From contig JABXHQ010000033.1 of NCBI GenBank assembly GCA_013373545.1, forward strand, positions 1 to 33,573: a stretch of DNA of 33,573 nucleotides. Reading direction: 5' to 3'. Made by a program: the position numbers and the translations under genes. Positions 7,057 to 17,873 of this stretch are shown here, in pieces. The notes beneath the pieces were generated by a model. The model did no database searches. It was given only the letters and a program-made list of their open reading frames with translations, and was not told the origin of the DNA. Every line of letters starts with the position of its first letter. The first letter of the stretch is position 1. The stretch comes from Gammaproteobacteria bacterium (GTDB taxonomy: Bacteria; Pseudomonadota; Gammaproteobacteria; Enterobacterales; Kangiellaceae).

Positions 7057-7383
7057 ATGGCTGGCTTACCGCAACATATTGAAACCGACGCTGAAGGCTA
7101 TCTACTCGATGGAACCTTGTGGAATGAATCACTCGCCCCCATAATTGCGGCACAAGAGAACCTGGAGTTAACCGACGATCATTGGATGGTTATTAACTAC
7201 GTTCGGCGGTTCTACGAAGAATATGAAACCAGTCCTTCAATTCGCCCTTTAGTAAAATACTTAGCGCAAAATTGGGGTGAAGAGAAAGGTAATAGCTTGT
7301 TTTTATACAAGTTATTTCCTAAAGGACCGGCCAAGCAAGCCACCAAAATTGCCGGTTTACCGAAGCCGAAGCGCTGTATTTAG
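7057..7383 (+). CDS. tusE: Sulfur carrier TusE (DsrC family)
   Basis: TusE accepts sulfur from TusD and delivers it to MnmA. The ATG at 7057 gives 108 residues (E. coli 109); an upstream in-frame GTG at 6997 lies inside tusB and is rejected. Very conserved blocks are [27 protein letters not shown] and [19 protein letters not shown]. The acceptor cysteine is next to last (KRCI). The second C-terminal cysteine of sulfite-reductase-linked DsrC proteins is absent, so this is a tRNA-thiolation TusE rather than a dissimilatory DsrC. Its partner mnmA is also in the window, at 27335. Confidence 0.95.
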   Translation: MAGLPQHIETDAEGYLLDGTLWNESLAPIIAAQENLELTDDHWMVINYVRRFYEEYETSPSIRPLVKYLAQNWGEEKGNSLFLYKLFPKGPAKQATKIAGLPKPKRCI

Positions 7384-7450
7384 CGCGTTCAGCCACGATT
7401 AATCTTTTACCGATAGAATTGACTTAAATTGACATTAATAAGGAAACAAA

Positions 7451-8068
7451 ATGAAAGCGTTAATTAAGATGTTCGCCGTTATGCTGTTCTCAGTGGTAGC
7501 TCTGAACACCACCGCTGCCACGGAACCCAAAGACATGCTCGAGTCTGCGGCGAAGAATATCATCACCTATTTAGAAGCCAACCAAGCCAAGCTGGCAGAA
7601 AACCCACAGCTATCGGTGGACTTGGTTAAGAAAGAATTAGTGCCTTATATCGATCAAGAAGGCTTGGGCCGCCGCGTATTGGCGCAAGAATGGCGTAACG
7701 CAACGCCAAAGCAACAACAAGAGTTTGTCGCGCTATTCGTTGACTTAGTTATTGAAACCTATGCTAAAGGCCTTGCCCAATACAGTGGCCAAACTTTTGA
7801 GTTTGAAGAAACTGAGTACAACGACAAGCAAACTTTAGCTCGGGTAAAAAGCCAAATGAACCAAACCGACGGTGAGCCGGTGAAAATTGACTACTTATTG
7901 AAAAAACCCAAAGGTTTAGATGAGTGGCGCGTGGTGGATGTACGCATCGAAGGCATCAGCATGGCGAACAGTTACAAAAACCAGTTTGCCCAGCAAATTC
8001 AAAACGAAGGTCTCCAATCCGTTTTGGATAAGCTTGCCAACAAAGAGATCAAACTCGACCAAAAATAA
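7451..8068 (+). CDS. MlaC/Ttg2D-family periplasmic phospholipid-binding protein, copy 1
   Basis: The 205-residue protein has a signal peptide (about 1-22, cleavage likely after TTAA). Its MlaC-type domain includes YLEANQAKLAENPQLS, LVPYIDQEGLGRRVLAQEWR, the PKQQQEFVALFVDLVIETYAKGL block and WRVVDVRIEGISMANSYKNQF. MlaC shuttles phospholipid between the outer-membrane MlaA complex and the inner-membrane MlaFEDB transporter. A good AAGGA lies 6 bases before the ATG. None of mlaF, mlaE, mlaD or mlaB is adjacent, so whether it serves Mla or another lipid route is open. A divergent paralogue follows 15 bases downstream, and the pair is probably one transcript. Confidence 0.88.
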   Translation: MKALIKMFAVMLFSVVALNTTAATEPKDMLESAAKNIITYLEANQAKLAENPQLSVDLVKKELVPYIDQEGLGRRVLAQEWRNATPKQQQEFVALFVDLVIETYAKGLAQYSGQTFEFEETEYNDKQTLARVKSQMNQTDGEPVKIDYLLKKPKGLDEWRVVDVRIEGISMANSYKNQFAQQIQNEGLQSVLDKLANKEIKLDQK

Positions 8069-8083
8069 CTAAGAAAAATACTT

Positions 8084-8701
8084 ATGAAGCTGATCAAAAA
8101 CTGTTTACTGTTGGTAGCTTGCATAACCTTTGGCTCGGCATCGGCAGACGATGTTGAGCCTCAAGTGTTATTGCAACAAGTGGCCAAAAAGATGACCATT
8201 ATTCTCGATGCCAACAAAGAGCAATTAAAGATTAATCCCAACTTAAGTGCTGACATAGTACGCGAAAACCTGTTGCCCCATATCGATACCGCAGGGATCG
8301 GCAAACGCTTAATCAAGCGCGCTCAATGGAATGGTCTTAGCAGTGCACAGCAAGAGCGCTTTAACAATGCGTTTATTGAGCACCTAATTCGCACTTATGC
8401 GGCAGGCCTGGCTAACTATGATGGCCATGAGTTTGTGTTCAATAAAACTCAATTTAGTCGCAGTGGTAAAACCGCTTGGGTTTACTCAGAGTTAGTCGCA
8501 AAAGATATGGAAACCTTCGATATTATTTACACGCTAAAGTTATCGGATGAATACAAAGGTTGGAAAGTTATTGATATAGCGGTAAATGGCATAAAGATTT
8601 TGCAAAACTACCGTGAGCAACTTAAATCAATTGATATTAACGAAGGCTTTGAAGAACTGTTAATCAAGATTGAAAACGAAAACAGTGTTAAACCCAGCTA
8701 A
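8084..8701 (+). CDS. MlaC/Ttg2D-family periplasmic phospholipid-binding protein, copy 2
   Basis: This is the second of two tandem MlaC-like genes and, like the first, has 205 residues. The signal peptide spans about 1-21, with cleavage likely after SASA. It shares the family layout (LDANKEQLKINPNLS, LLPHIDTAGIGKRLIKRAQW, RTYAAGLANYDG, GWKVIDIAVNGIKILQNYREQ). By eye it is only about one third identical to copy 1, so the duplication is old. The lipid-cavity region differs most, which could mean different ligands or partners; that is inference. A bidirectional terminator follows. Confidence 0.87.
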   Translation: MKLIKNCLLLVACITFGSASADDVEPQVLLQQVAKKMTIILDANKEQLKINPNLSADIVRENLLPHIDTAGIGKRLIKRAQWNGLSSAQQERFNNAFIEHLIRTYAAGLANYDGHEFVFNKTQFSRSGKTAWVYSELVAKDMETFDIIYTLKLSDEYKGWKVIDIAVNGIKILQNYREQLKSIDINEGFEELLIKIENENSVKPS

Positions 8702-8750
8702 ACATTTAAACTGTGCTTCAAGTGCTGGCTGATGCAATCTATCAAGCAAT

Positions 8751-8777
8751 AAAAAAGGCCCTTTAAGGGCCTTTTTT
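8751..8777. terminator. Bidirectional terminator between the mlaC-like pair and serS
   Basis: AAAAAAGGCCC, loop TTTAA and GGGCCTTTTTT serve both the rightward MlaC-like pair and the leftward serS, with U-runs on both strands. Confidence 0.92.
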
Positions 8778-8795
8778 ATTCTACTCAATAGCCTG

Positions 8796-10082
<1,287 letters not shown>

Positions 10083-10097
10083 TCATCTTTTCTAGAG

Positions 10098-10490
10098 TTA
10101 GTTTGCAGCTATTTTACCACCAATCCAGGCACCAAAAAAAACTGCAACAAGACTTAATGTCATATTTAACACAATATTAATGCCCGCTTTTATATATTCA
10201 TCTTGTTGGATTAGCAACCAAGAGTCAGCAGAAAATGCTGAAAAAGTGGTAAAAGCGCCGAAAAACCCAATTAAAACGCCGGTTTTGATGGCCGGCGACA
10301 CAGAACTGTTTTGCCAATAGACCATAAAAACACCGGCCAGTAAGCACCCAACAACATTAACCAACAAGGTACTCAGCGGAAAATCAAACTTAATCCATTG
10401 CGGCAACGACTCTCTAAGCCAATAACGACTTACGCCGCCAAACGCACTGCCGAGTGCTACGGCTGTTACAACTGGCCAAGTAATACTCAT
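10098..10490 (-). CDS. crcB: Fluoride channel CrcB (Fluc)
   Basis: This is a 130-residue inner-membrane protein with four hydrophobic segments. Fluc proteins assemble as antiparallel dual-topology dimers and export fluoride. Family marks are GSAFGGVSRYWLR near residue 14, LLVNVVGCLLAG (pore Asn), and GFFGAFTTFSAFSADS (the central TTFS break and Phe-box). Its ATG overlaps the rarA stop (ATGA), so the two are probably translationally coupled. Since it sits inside a housekeeping operon and no fluoride riboswitch is apparent, expression is probably constitutive. Confidence 0.95.
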   Translation of the reverse strand: MSITWPVVTAVALGSAFGGVSRYWLRESLPQWIKFDFPLSTLLVNVVGCLLAGVFMVYWQNSSVSPAIKTGVLIGFFGAFTTFSAFSADSWLLIQQDEYIKAGINIVLNMTLSLVAVFFGAWIGGKIAAN

Positions 10491-11809
10491 GATGATTGCC
10501 CTGCGGTCTGATTCATCTTTTTCAGCCGAGCAAGTTTCTCTGCGATTTTTAACTCTAAACCGCGCGGCGCTGGCTGATAAAATTCTTGTTCGCGAATATC
10601 ATCTGGCCAATAACGCTGACCCGGTGAAAAAGCATCGGGTTCATCATGCGAATAACGATAAGCCGCGCCATACCCTTGCTCCTGCATTAACTGGCTTGGA
10701 GCATTGCGTAAGTGCAGCGGCACTTCATTATCTCCATGCTGACGAACAAACTCGCGCGCTTGATTATACGCCTTATAAACGGCGTTACTTTTGGGTGCCA
10801 CTGCTACATACACAATTGCTTGTGCCAACGCCAACTCACCTTCCGGTGAACCTAGACGTTGTTGCACTTCCCAAGCATCCAGCGCTATTGACAAGCTTTT
10901 GGGATCAGCATTACCCACTTCTTCACTGGCCATGCGCACAATCCGGCGCGCCACATAAAGCGGATCACAACCGCCGTCAAGCATCCGGCAAAACCAATAC
11001 AAGGCAGCATCGGGATCAGAACCACGCACGGCTTTATGCAGTGCTGAAATTTGTTCGTAAAAGATATCACCAGACTTATCGAACTGACGAATCGTCTCGC
11101 CAACCACTTCAGCAACATGCTGCATTTTGATCACACGATCACTGTCGGCAACAAAGTCACTAATAATTTCTAAATAATTCAGAAGTCGCCGCGAGTCACC
11201 CATCGACGCACGAATTAAACTGCCCTTGGCCTCTTGGTCAATACTTAAGCCGAGTTTACCCAGGCCCTTTTCATTATCGGTGAGTGCCTTCGTTAATAAT
11301 TGCGCTAAGGATGCTTCGGAGAGCTTTTGCAACTTATACACACGACTACGCGACAATAATGCGTTGTTCAGTTCAAATGATGGGTTTTCGGTGGTCGCCC
11401 CGATAAAAATAACCGTTCCATCTTCAACAAAAGGCAGAAAAGCATCTTGTTGGGCTTTATTAAAACGATGTACCTCATCGACAAACAGTAGCGTTTTACT
11501 ACCCATTACCTGTTGCTGGCGCGCTTGTTCAACCGCTGCACGAATTTCTTTTACACCGCTCATAATTGCCGAGATAGCGAGAAACTTAGCTTTGGTTTCA
11601 TGCGCTAGTAATCGCGCCAATGACGTTTTGCCAACCCCGGGCGGTCCCCAAAAAATCATCGAGTGCAAAGCATCATTCTCGATCGACTTTCGTAGTGGCT
11701 TACCCTCGCCGATCAAATGCTCTTGGCCAAAGTAGTCTTTCAGAGATGTAGGCCGTAAACGATCAGCAAGTGGTTGATAAGGTGCCTCGCTGGCAAATAG
11801 ATCGTCCAA
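10487..11809 (-). CDS. rarA: Replication-associated recombination protein RarA (MgsA)
   Basis: This 440-residue AAA+ ATPase (E. coli 447) acts at stalled replication forks. Walker A is GPPGVGKTSLA (near residue 55) and Walker B FVDEVHRFN. ATTENPSFELN (sensor 1 region), SRSRVYKL and the conserved tetramerization C-terminus (YRYSHDEPDAFSPGQRYWPD) follow. Gene order ftsK-lolA-rarA and then serS matches E. coli, except that crcB is inserted between rarA and serS. It starts 10 bases after the lolA stop. Confidence 0.96.
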   Translation of the reverse strand: MDDLFASEAPYQPLADRLRPTSLKDYFGQEHLIGEGKPLRKSIENDALHSMIFWGPPGVGKTSLARLLAHETKAKFLAISAIMSGVKEIRAAVEQARQQQVMGSKTLLFVDEVHRFNKAQQDAFLPFVEDGTVIFIGATTENPSFELNNALLSRSRVYKLQKLSEASLAQLLTKALTDNEKGLGKLGLSIDQEAKGSLIRASMGDSRRLLNYLEIISDFVADSDRVIKMQHVAEVVGETIRQFDKSGDIFYEQISALHKAVRGSDPDAALYWFCRMLDGGCDPLYVARRIVRMASEEVGNADPKSLSIALDAWEVQQRLGSPEGELALAQAIVYVAVAPKSNAVYKAYNQAREFVRQHGDNEVPLHLRNAPSQLMQEQGYGAAYRYSHDEPDAFSPGQRYWPDDIREQEFYQPAPRGLELKIAEKLARLKKMNQTAGQSS

Positions 11810-11819
11810 AATTTATTGC

Positions 11820-12515
11820 CTATTCATTCTCATTCTGCTCAAGCGCAGCAGCGGAACTGAGGTCAACTCCGAGCTCTGTGCTTTCTCTTGAGTCGACAAT
11901 ATCGACATCTTCAGGTATTACAAATTCGAACTTGTTATCCGCTAGTTCTAGATTGACCTTAACTTCGGAAAAAGTAACGATGGTTTTTTGCCCCAAAGTG
12001 TCTTGCAGATAAAGCTCTTTAAGTTGACCATCGACAAATTGCACCAACAGGCGCTCAAACGAATAGCCTTGTTCCAACGGCATCAACTCAAAGGTTTGCG
12101 CAGTCTCGCTACCCGAGACAAGCTTTTTAACATTAAAGGTTTTCGCTAAGCTGGCGCTATCGGCTTCAAGCAACAAAACCGGCGTGTTGCCGACCGCTTT
12201 ATTAAGCGTTTGTATATTAACTTGATCAAGATCGCGATCGAAGGTCCATAGAGTTTCACCATTCGAAGTTATTAGTTGTTCATAAGGCGCAGTGGTTTCC
12301 CAAATAAACCGATAAGGTTTTTTAATCACAAAGCGTCCGGACGATTGATCTTTCACAGTACCAAATTGGTCCGTAATTTTTTGTTCAAAATTCGCTTGGT
12401 AGCTTTGCGTTTGTTGCGTTAGCGCAGCAAACTCCGCTACATCATCCGCTCGGCTAAGGGTACTCATCAAAGCCAACAAAATTAAACAACAACTTTTCAT
12501 CACACGGTTAAACAT
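11820..12515 (-). CDS. lolA: Outer-membrane lipoprotein carrier protein LolA
   Basis: LolA carries lipoproteins across the periplasm from LolCDE to LolB. I chose the ATG at 12515 (MFNRVMKSCC): it has AAGG 9-12 bases upstream, starts 31 bases after the ftsK stop, and gives a clean signal peptide (1-22, cleavage after SRA). A longer frame would overlap ftsK. The protein has 231 residues. The LolA fold is seen in SYQANFEQKI, GRFVIKKPYRFIWETTAPYE, SNGETLWTFDRDLDQVNIQ and GNTPVLLLEAD. After the expected end (FEFVIPEDVDIVD) there is an acidic tail of about 23 residues, absent from E. coli LolA. Confidence 0.93.
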   Translation of the reverse strand: MFNRVMKSCCLILLALMSTLSRADDVAEFAALTQQTQSYQANFEQKITDQFGTVKDQSSGRFVIKKPYRFIWETTAPYEQLITSNGETLWTFDRDLDQVNIQTLNKAVGNTPVLLLEADSASLAKTFNVKKLVSGSETAQTFELMPLEQGYSFERLLVQFVDGQLKELYLQDTLGQKTIVTFSEVKVNLELADNKFEFVIPEDVDIVDSRESTELGVDLSSAAALEQNENE

Positions 12516-12546
12516 TCCAGTTACCTTTAGATATTTATTTTGGTGG

Positions 12547-14862
12547 CTACTTTGGCGGCGGCGGAGCAAGTACTTCGCGCATTCCGTTTGACTGCATTTC
12601 AGAAACAACACCTGCCGCTTCCATTTCTTCGATCATTCTTGCAGCGCGGTTATAACCAATTTTCAAACGCCGTTGAATCCCAGAAATTGAGGCACGACGC
12701 GATTCGGTTACTATGGCGACTGCTTGATCGTACAACTCATCACGCTCGGCACTGGCCTCTTCTTCGCTACCTTTTGGGATCCCCATCATTTCGGTTTCTG
12801 AAACGCCACTGGTAATCGACTCTTCAAAATCAGGCTCTCCGCGTTTTTGCCAATCTGCAACTACGCGGTGCACTTCATCATCATCGACAAAGGCTCCATG
12901 AACTCGCGTGGGTATATTCTTACCCGCCGGGAGATAAAGCATATCGCCCTGGCCTAACAAATGCTCTGCACCCATTTGATCCAAAATGGTACGAGAGTCA
13001 ATGCGTGAACTTACTTGAAACGCAATTCGAGACGGAACGTTAGCTTTAATTAATCCGGTAATAACATCAACCGATGGCCGCTGCGTTGCGAGTATTAAGT
13101 GAATACCAGCCGCCCGCGCTTTCTGTGCAATTCGAGCAATCAGCTCTTCAACTTTCTTTCCGACAATCATCATCATGTCGGCCAACTCATCAATTACAAT
13201 GACGATTTGCGGTAAGGTTGAAAGTTCTGGGGCCGTTTCATTCATATCATCGGTGTCGGTCCAAAGCGGATCCGTTAAAGGCGTACCGGCTTTAATCGCA
13301 TCTTTAATTTTGCGATTAAATCCAGCTAAATTTCGCACGCCCATTGCCGCCATTAAGCGATAACGCCGTTCCATTTCGGCAACACTCCAACGCAACGCAT
13401 TCGCCGACTCTTTTACGTCGGTGACCACTGGCGTTAGTAAATGCGGGATGCCATCGTAGACCGAAAGCTCTAACATTTTCGGATCGATCATAATAAAGCG
13501 TACGTCTTCCGGTGAAGCTTTATATAAAATACTGAGTAACATGGCATTAAGACCTACCGACTTACCGGAGCCCGTAGTACCAGCCACCAATAGATGCGGC
13601 ATTTTGGCTAAGTCGATAACCACCGGATTGCCCGAAATATCTTTACCAAGTGCCATGCTTAAATTCGATCGCGAAGAATCAAACTCTTTTGAGCCAACCA
13701 CTTCTTTTAAGCGCACCATTTCACGGTGTTCATTCGGTAACTCAATGCCGATATAAGGCTTACCGGGAATGACTTCGACTACACGGACACTGACTGACGC
13801 CAAAGCACGCGCCAAATCCTTTGCTAATGCCGTGATCTTGCTTACTTTAACACCGGGCGCTAGATCGAGCTCATAACGGGTAATAACCGGCCCCGGATGG
13901 ACGGCAACCACTTGAGCTTGAACACCAAAGTCCGCCAGCTTAAGCTCTACCAGTCGCGACATTGCTTCTAGTGATTCTTCGGAAATTTTATGCTGTGCTG
14001 GCTTTGGTTCATCCAGTAAGTCCATATTCGGCAACTCACCTTCGACCGGTTCATCGAACAATTTTTGTTGCTTTTCTTTCACTGCGCGCGTGCTGGGTTC
14101 GATTTTACTCACCACCGGCTCAATTCGGATCGGCTTGCGAGTCTCGCGTTTCACTTGCTCTTCAGCAATGGCTTTTTGGCGTGATGCTTTTTGCAACTGA
14201 ACTTGCTTTTGTTCGGTCTTTTGTTCACGCCGTGCCTGAATTTTCTCGCGCAACCAATCTAATGCGGCTAAGACTTTAGCGCCAATTAAATCCATTAACT
14301 TAAACCAGCTAAGACCGGAAAATAATGTAAAGCCAGTTAAAAATAACGCCAGTAAAATTAATGTTGAGCCCAATGCATTAAATGCGTTGAACAAAAAATT
14401 ACCAAATAATTGGCCAAAGACACCGCCGGAGGTATAAGTTAAGACACTGGGATCTTGAAAATTTAAACTCGAAATGGCGGTGCCGGTTAGTAGGGTGAGC
14501 AAAAACCCAATGCCACGCAAAGCCCAATAGTGCCAATCGTGTTGTTCAATTAGTTTTCGCTCACGAAACACCAAATAAGCGAGGTAGGTCAGCATAAACG
14601 GAAACACATAGGCGAGATAGCCGAACAACTGCAAAAAAACATCGGCTAACCAAGCGCCGGCACGCCCCGCAGAATTATGAATAATTTCACCACTGCCGGT
14701 ATAACTCCAGCCAGGATCTTGCGGATGATAGGTAGCCAAAGCCAGCAACAAAAATAATGCTAACGCCCCCATACAGATAACCGCGCCCTCGCGCACACGT
14801 GCTGTGAGCGGAGATACCAACGCCGGTGCTGCTTTGTTGTTATCCGTTTTTTCGCTTGCCAA
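12547..14862 (-). CDS. ftsK: DNA translocase FtsK
   Basis: FtsK pumps chromosome DNA at the septum and activates XerCD at dif. The 771-residue protein is much shorter than E. coli FtsK (1329) because the linker is short. About four or five membrane segments lie in 25-190, a charged Lys/Glu/Gln-rich linker in about 200-290, and the alpha and beta motor domains in about 295-690, with Walker A GTTGSGKS at 428-435 and Walker [13 protein letters not shown]. The C-terminal gamma winged helix that reads KOPS DNA sites occupies about 705-771 ([20 protein letters not shown]). The full set of domains implies a working septal translocase. Confidence 0.96.
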   Translation of the reverse strand: MASEKTDNNKAAPALVSPLTARVREGAVICMGALALFLLLALATYHPQDPGWSYTGSGEIIHNSAGRAGAWLADVFLQLFGYLAYVFPFMLTYLAYLVFRERKLIEQHDWHYWALRGIGFLLTLLTGTAISSLNFQDPSVLTYTSGGVFGQLFGNFLFNAFNALGSTLILLALFLTGFTLFSGLSWFKLMDLIGAKVLAALDWLREKIQARREQKTEQKQVQLQKASRQKAIAEEQVKRETRKPIRIEPVVSKIEPSTRAVKEKQQKLFDEPVEGELPNMDLLDEPKPAQHKISEESLEAMSRLVELKLADFGVQAQVVAVHPGPVITRYELDLAPGVKVSKITALAKDLARALASVSVRVVEVIPGKPYIGIELPNEHREMVRLKEVVGSKEFDSSRSNLSMALGKDISGNPVVIDLAKMPHLLVAGTTGSGKSVGLNAMLLSILYKASPEDVRFIMIDPKMLELSVYDGIPHLLTPVVTDVKESANALRWSVAEMERRYRLMAAMGVRNLAGFNRKIKDAIKAGTPLTDPLWTDTDDMNETAPELSTLPQIVIVIDELADMMMIVGKKVEELIARIAQKARAAGIHLILATQRPSVDVITGLIKANVPSRIAFQVSSRIDSRTILDQMGAEHLLGQGDMLYLPAGKNIPTRVHGAFVDDDEVHRVVADWQKRGEPDFEESITSGVSETEMMGIPKGSEEEASAERDELYDQAVAIVTESRRASISGIQRRLKIGYNRAARMIEEMEAAGVVSEMQSNGMREVLAPPPPK

Positions 14863-14912
14863 AAGTATTATCCGTTTGTTTTTTAATCAATTTATTAGAG
14901 TTTTATGCGCCT

Positions 14913-14940
14913 ATAATACCACGCATTGGGGCCTAGTTAA
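14913..14940 (-). promoter_or_regulatory. Candidate promoter of the ftsK operon
   Basis: On the minus strand TTAACT (14940-14935), 16 bases and TATTAT (14918-14913) lie in the short lrp-ftsK gap, about 50 bases from the ftsK ATG. Read-through from lrp is also possible, since no terminator is evident. Confidence 0.4.
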
Positions 14941-14943
14941 CCT

Positions 14944-15420
14944 TTAGGCAATATGAATCTCAGAAGATTCCTTTACTTCTTCCATCACCACGTAAGTTCG
15001 CGACTCGGAAACGCCCGGCAGGGTTAATAATGTCTCGCCTAATAGAGTTCGATAAGCCGCCATATCAACCACGCGGGCTTTCACCAAGTAATCAAAATCA
15101 CCACTGACCAAGTGACACTCTAATACTTCATGTAAATCACGTACGGCTTGTTTAAATTCAACAAAAACGTCCGGTGACGTCTTCTCCAAAGTGATCTCAA
15201 CGAACACCAGTAAGCCATAATTAACTCGATGCGGATTAACTTTGGCTGAATAACCCAGGATATAACCTTCTGTCTCCAGCCGCTTAACCCGCTCTAGGCA
15301 AGGTGTCGCACTCAATCCCACGCGTTTGGCTAACTCCACATTGGCCATGCGCCCATCGCGCTGTAGCTCGCGCAGAATTGACTTGTCTATGCGATCGAGG
15401 ATTCGTCCATTATTAGTCAT
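14944..15420 (-). CDS. lrp: Leucine-responsive regulatory protein Lrp
   Basis: Lrp/AsnC-family global regulators bind DNA as octamers and sense leucine or alanine. I chose the ATG at 15420 (MTNNGRILDRIDKSIL), giving 158 residues (E. coli 164); a longer frame adds 16 unlike residues. Conservation with enterobacterial Lrp is high: the HTH block NVELAKRVGLSATPCLERVK, then LLVFVEITLEK, ECHLVSGDFDYLVKARVVDM and LLGETLLTLPGVSESRTYVV. It is divergent from ald, whose product handles alanine, a known Lrp effector, so direct control of ald is plausible. The start lacks a strong SD. Confidence 0.93.
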   Translation of the reverse strand: MTNNGRILDRIDKSILRELQRDGRMANVELAKRVGLSATPCLERVKRLETEGYILGYSAKVNPHRVNYGLLVFVEITLEKTSPDVFVEFKQAVRDLHEVLECHLVSGDFDYLVKARVVDMAAYRTLLGETLLTLPGVSESRTYVVMEEVKESSEIHIA

Positions 15421-15513
15421 ATATTCAGAGTTTTTACCTATTTGTTTTATATATAGCAATATTATCACCTACTTAAGCCCAAAATACAGTGAAATATTTT
15501 GTTTAAAAGCGTC

Positions 15514-15519
15514 TATACT
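15514..15519 (+). promoter_or_regulatory. Candidate -10 element of ald with poor -35
   Basis: TATACT (15514-15519) lies 49 bases before the ald start. No recognisable -35 hexamer stands at 16-18 bases, which would suit activator-dependent transcription, for example by Lrp. The lrp-ald gap is AT-rich, but no Lrp site was defined. Confidence 0.35.
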
Positions 15520-15567
15520 TTGCGCCCTCAAAGCACAAAATAAGACCATCATCGGAGAGTGGAAAAA

Positions 15568-16686
15568 ATGTTAATTGGAGTTCCAAAAGAGATTAAAAAC
15601 CATGAGTATCGCGTGGGTATGGTACCTGCCAGTGTGCGCGAGCTAATCGCTCATGGCCATCAAGTCATTGTTGAGCACAACGCAGGGATTGGTATTGGCT
15701 TTACTGACGACGACTACGTAGCCGTAGGCGCTTCGATTCGTCAAACTCCACAAGAGATCTTCGCTGAAGCTGAGATGATCGTGAAAGTTAAAGAGCCACT
15801 TGCCGAAGAGCGTAAGCATATTCGCGATGGTCAAATCTTATTCACTTACCTGCATTTAGCTCCAGATGCCCCGCAAACTCAAGACTTACTCAACAGCGGC
15901 GCTGTGTGTATTGCATACGAAACCGTTACCTCGGCAACCGGCGGGCTGCCGCTATTGGCGCCAATGTCTGAAGTTGCAGGACGAATGTCAATTCAAGCTG
16001 GCGCTCAATGTTTAGAAAAATCACGCGCTGGTCGTGGCATGTTACTCGGCGGTGTACCGGGCGTTTCACCGGCCAAGGTTGCGATAATCGGTGGTGGTGT
16101 CGTCGGTAGCAATGCCGCGCAAATCGCAGTCGGCATGGGCGCACAGGTGGTATTACTCGACCGTAACATTGATGTGCTACGTCGCATTAACGTGCAATTT
16201 GGCGCTGCCGTTGAAACTGTATTTTCCAGCAAAGATGCCCTAGAGCGTCACGTGCTAGAGTCTGATCTAGTCATTGGCGGCGTGTTGATCCCTGGCGCAT
16301 CAGCGCCGAAGCTGGTGACCAAAGAAATGGTTCATCAAATGAAACCCGGCGCAGCGGTAGTCGATGTGGCGATCGATCAAGGCGGTTGTTTTGAAACGTC
16401 TAAAGCCACCACTCACGCTGAACCAACCTATATTGTTGACGACGTCGTGCATTATTGCGTTGCTAATATGCCGGGCGCGGTGCCATTAACTTCAACGTTT
16501 GCCTTAAATAATGCGACACTTCCGTACATTATTGCGCTCGCAAACAAAGGCTACAAAGCGGCTTTAGCTGACGATCGTCATTTATTGAATGGCTTAAATG
16601 TTTATCGTGGCCAAGTAACTCACCGCAGTGTCGCGGAAAGTCAAAACCTTACTTTTGTGGATCCAGTTCAAGCGTTGGGCTTGTAA
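15568..16686 (+). CDS. ald: Alanine dehydrogenase
   Basis: Ald catalyses the NAD-dependent interconversion of L-alanine with pyruvate and ammonia. The ATG at 15568 gives 372 residues, the family's usual length; a GTG three codons earlier is rejected because the family begins M-x-IGVPKEIK. The N-terminal signature is IGVPKEIKNHEYRVGMVP, the substrate region is VKVKEPLAEE with catalytic His in YLHLAPD, and the Rossmann motif is IIGGGVVGSNAA (about 172-183). GGAGA precedes the ATG by about 9 bases. It is divergent from lrp and followed by its own terminator. E. coli has no ald at this place, so it is an insertion relative to that order. Confidence 0.95.
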   Translation: MLIGVPKEIKNHEYRVGMVPASVRELIAHGHQVIVEHNAGIGIGFTDDDYVAVGASIRQTPQEIFAEAEMIVKVKEPLAEERKHIRDGQILFTYLHLAPDAPQTQDLLNSGAVCIAYETVTSATGGLPLLAPMSEVAGRMSIQAGAQCLEKSRAGRGMLLGGVPGVSPAKVAIIGGGVVGSNAAQIAVGMGAQVVLLDRNIDVLRRINVQFGAAVETVFSSKDALERHVLESDLVIGGVLIPGASAPKLVTKEMVHQMKPGAAVVDVAIDQGGCFETSKATTHAEPTYIVDDVVHYCVANMPGAVPLTSTFALNNATLPYIIALANKGYKAALADDRHLLNGLNVYRGQVTHRSVAESQNLTFVDPVQALGL

Positions 16687-16715
16687 CCAACGCTCGATTC
16701 ATCAAAGTCATTAAG

Positions 16716-16742
16716 AAGGGTCACCAGTGGTGGCCCTTTTTT
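16716..16742 (+). terminator. Rho-independent terminator after ald
   Basis: AAGGGTCACC, loop AGT and GGTGGCCC followed by six T (one T-G pair in the stem) lie 30 bases past the stop. Confidence 0.85.
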
Positions 16743-16822
16743 GATCCTGCATTTTATTTATTAGTTTATTTCGAAGACTTAAATCGTTTAATTCCATTGT
16801 TCATCGAAACAATTCTAATTAA

Positions 16823-17818
<996 letters not shown>

Positions 17819-17828
17819 TCAGTTCAGC

Positions 17829-17857
17829 AAAAAAGGCGCTGAAAAGCGCCTTTTTTT
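17829..17857. terminator. Bidirectional terminator between trxB and the PilZ gene
   Basis: AAAAAAGGCGCT, loop GAAA and AGCGCCTTTTTTT separate the converging trxB and PilZ gene ends, with U-runs on both strands. Confidence 0.92.
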
Positions 17858-17873
17858 ATCGTTCGTGCAATTA

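Noticed and set aside
10491-10560. A fluoride riboswitch ahead of crcB
   Set aside because: crcB overlaps the end of rarA, leaving no untranslated leader, and no such fold is evident.
10489-11735. Long plus-strand frames (213 and 169 residues) opposite rarA
   Set aside because: They lie antisense to a fully conserved rarA and resemble no family.
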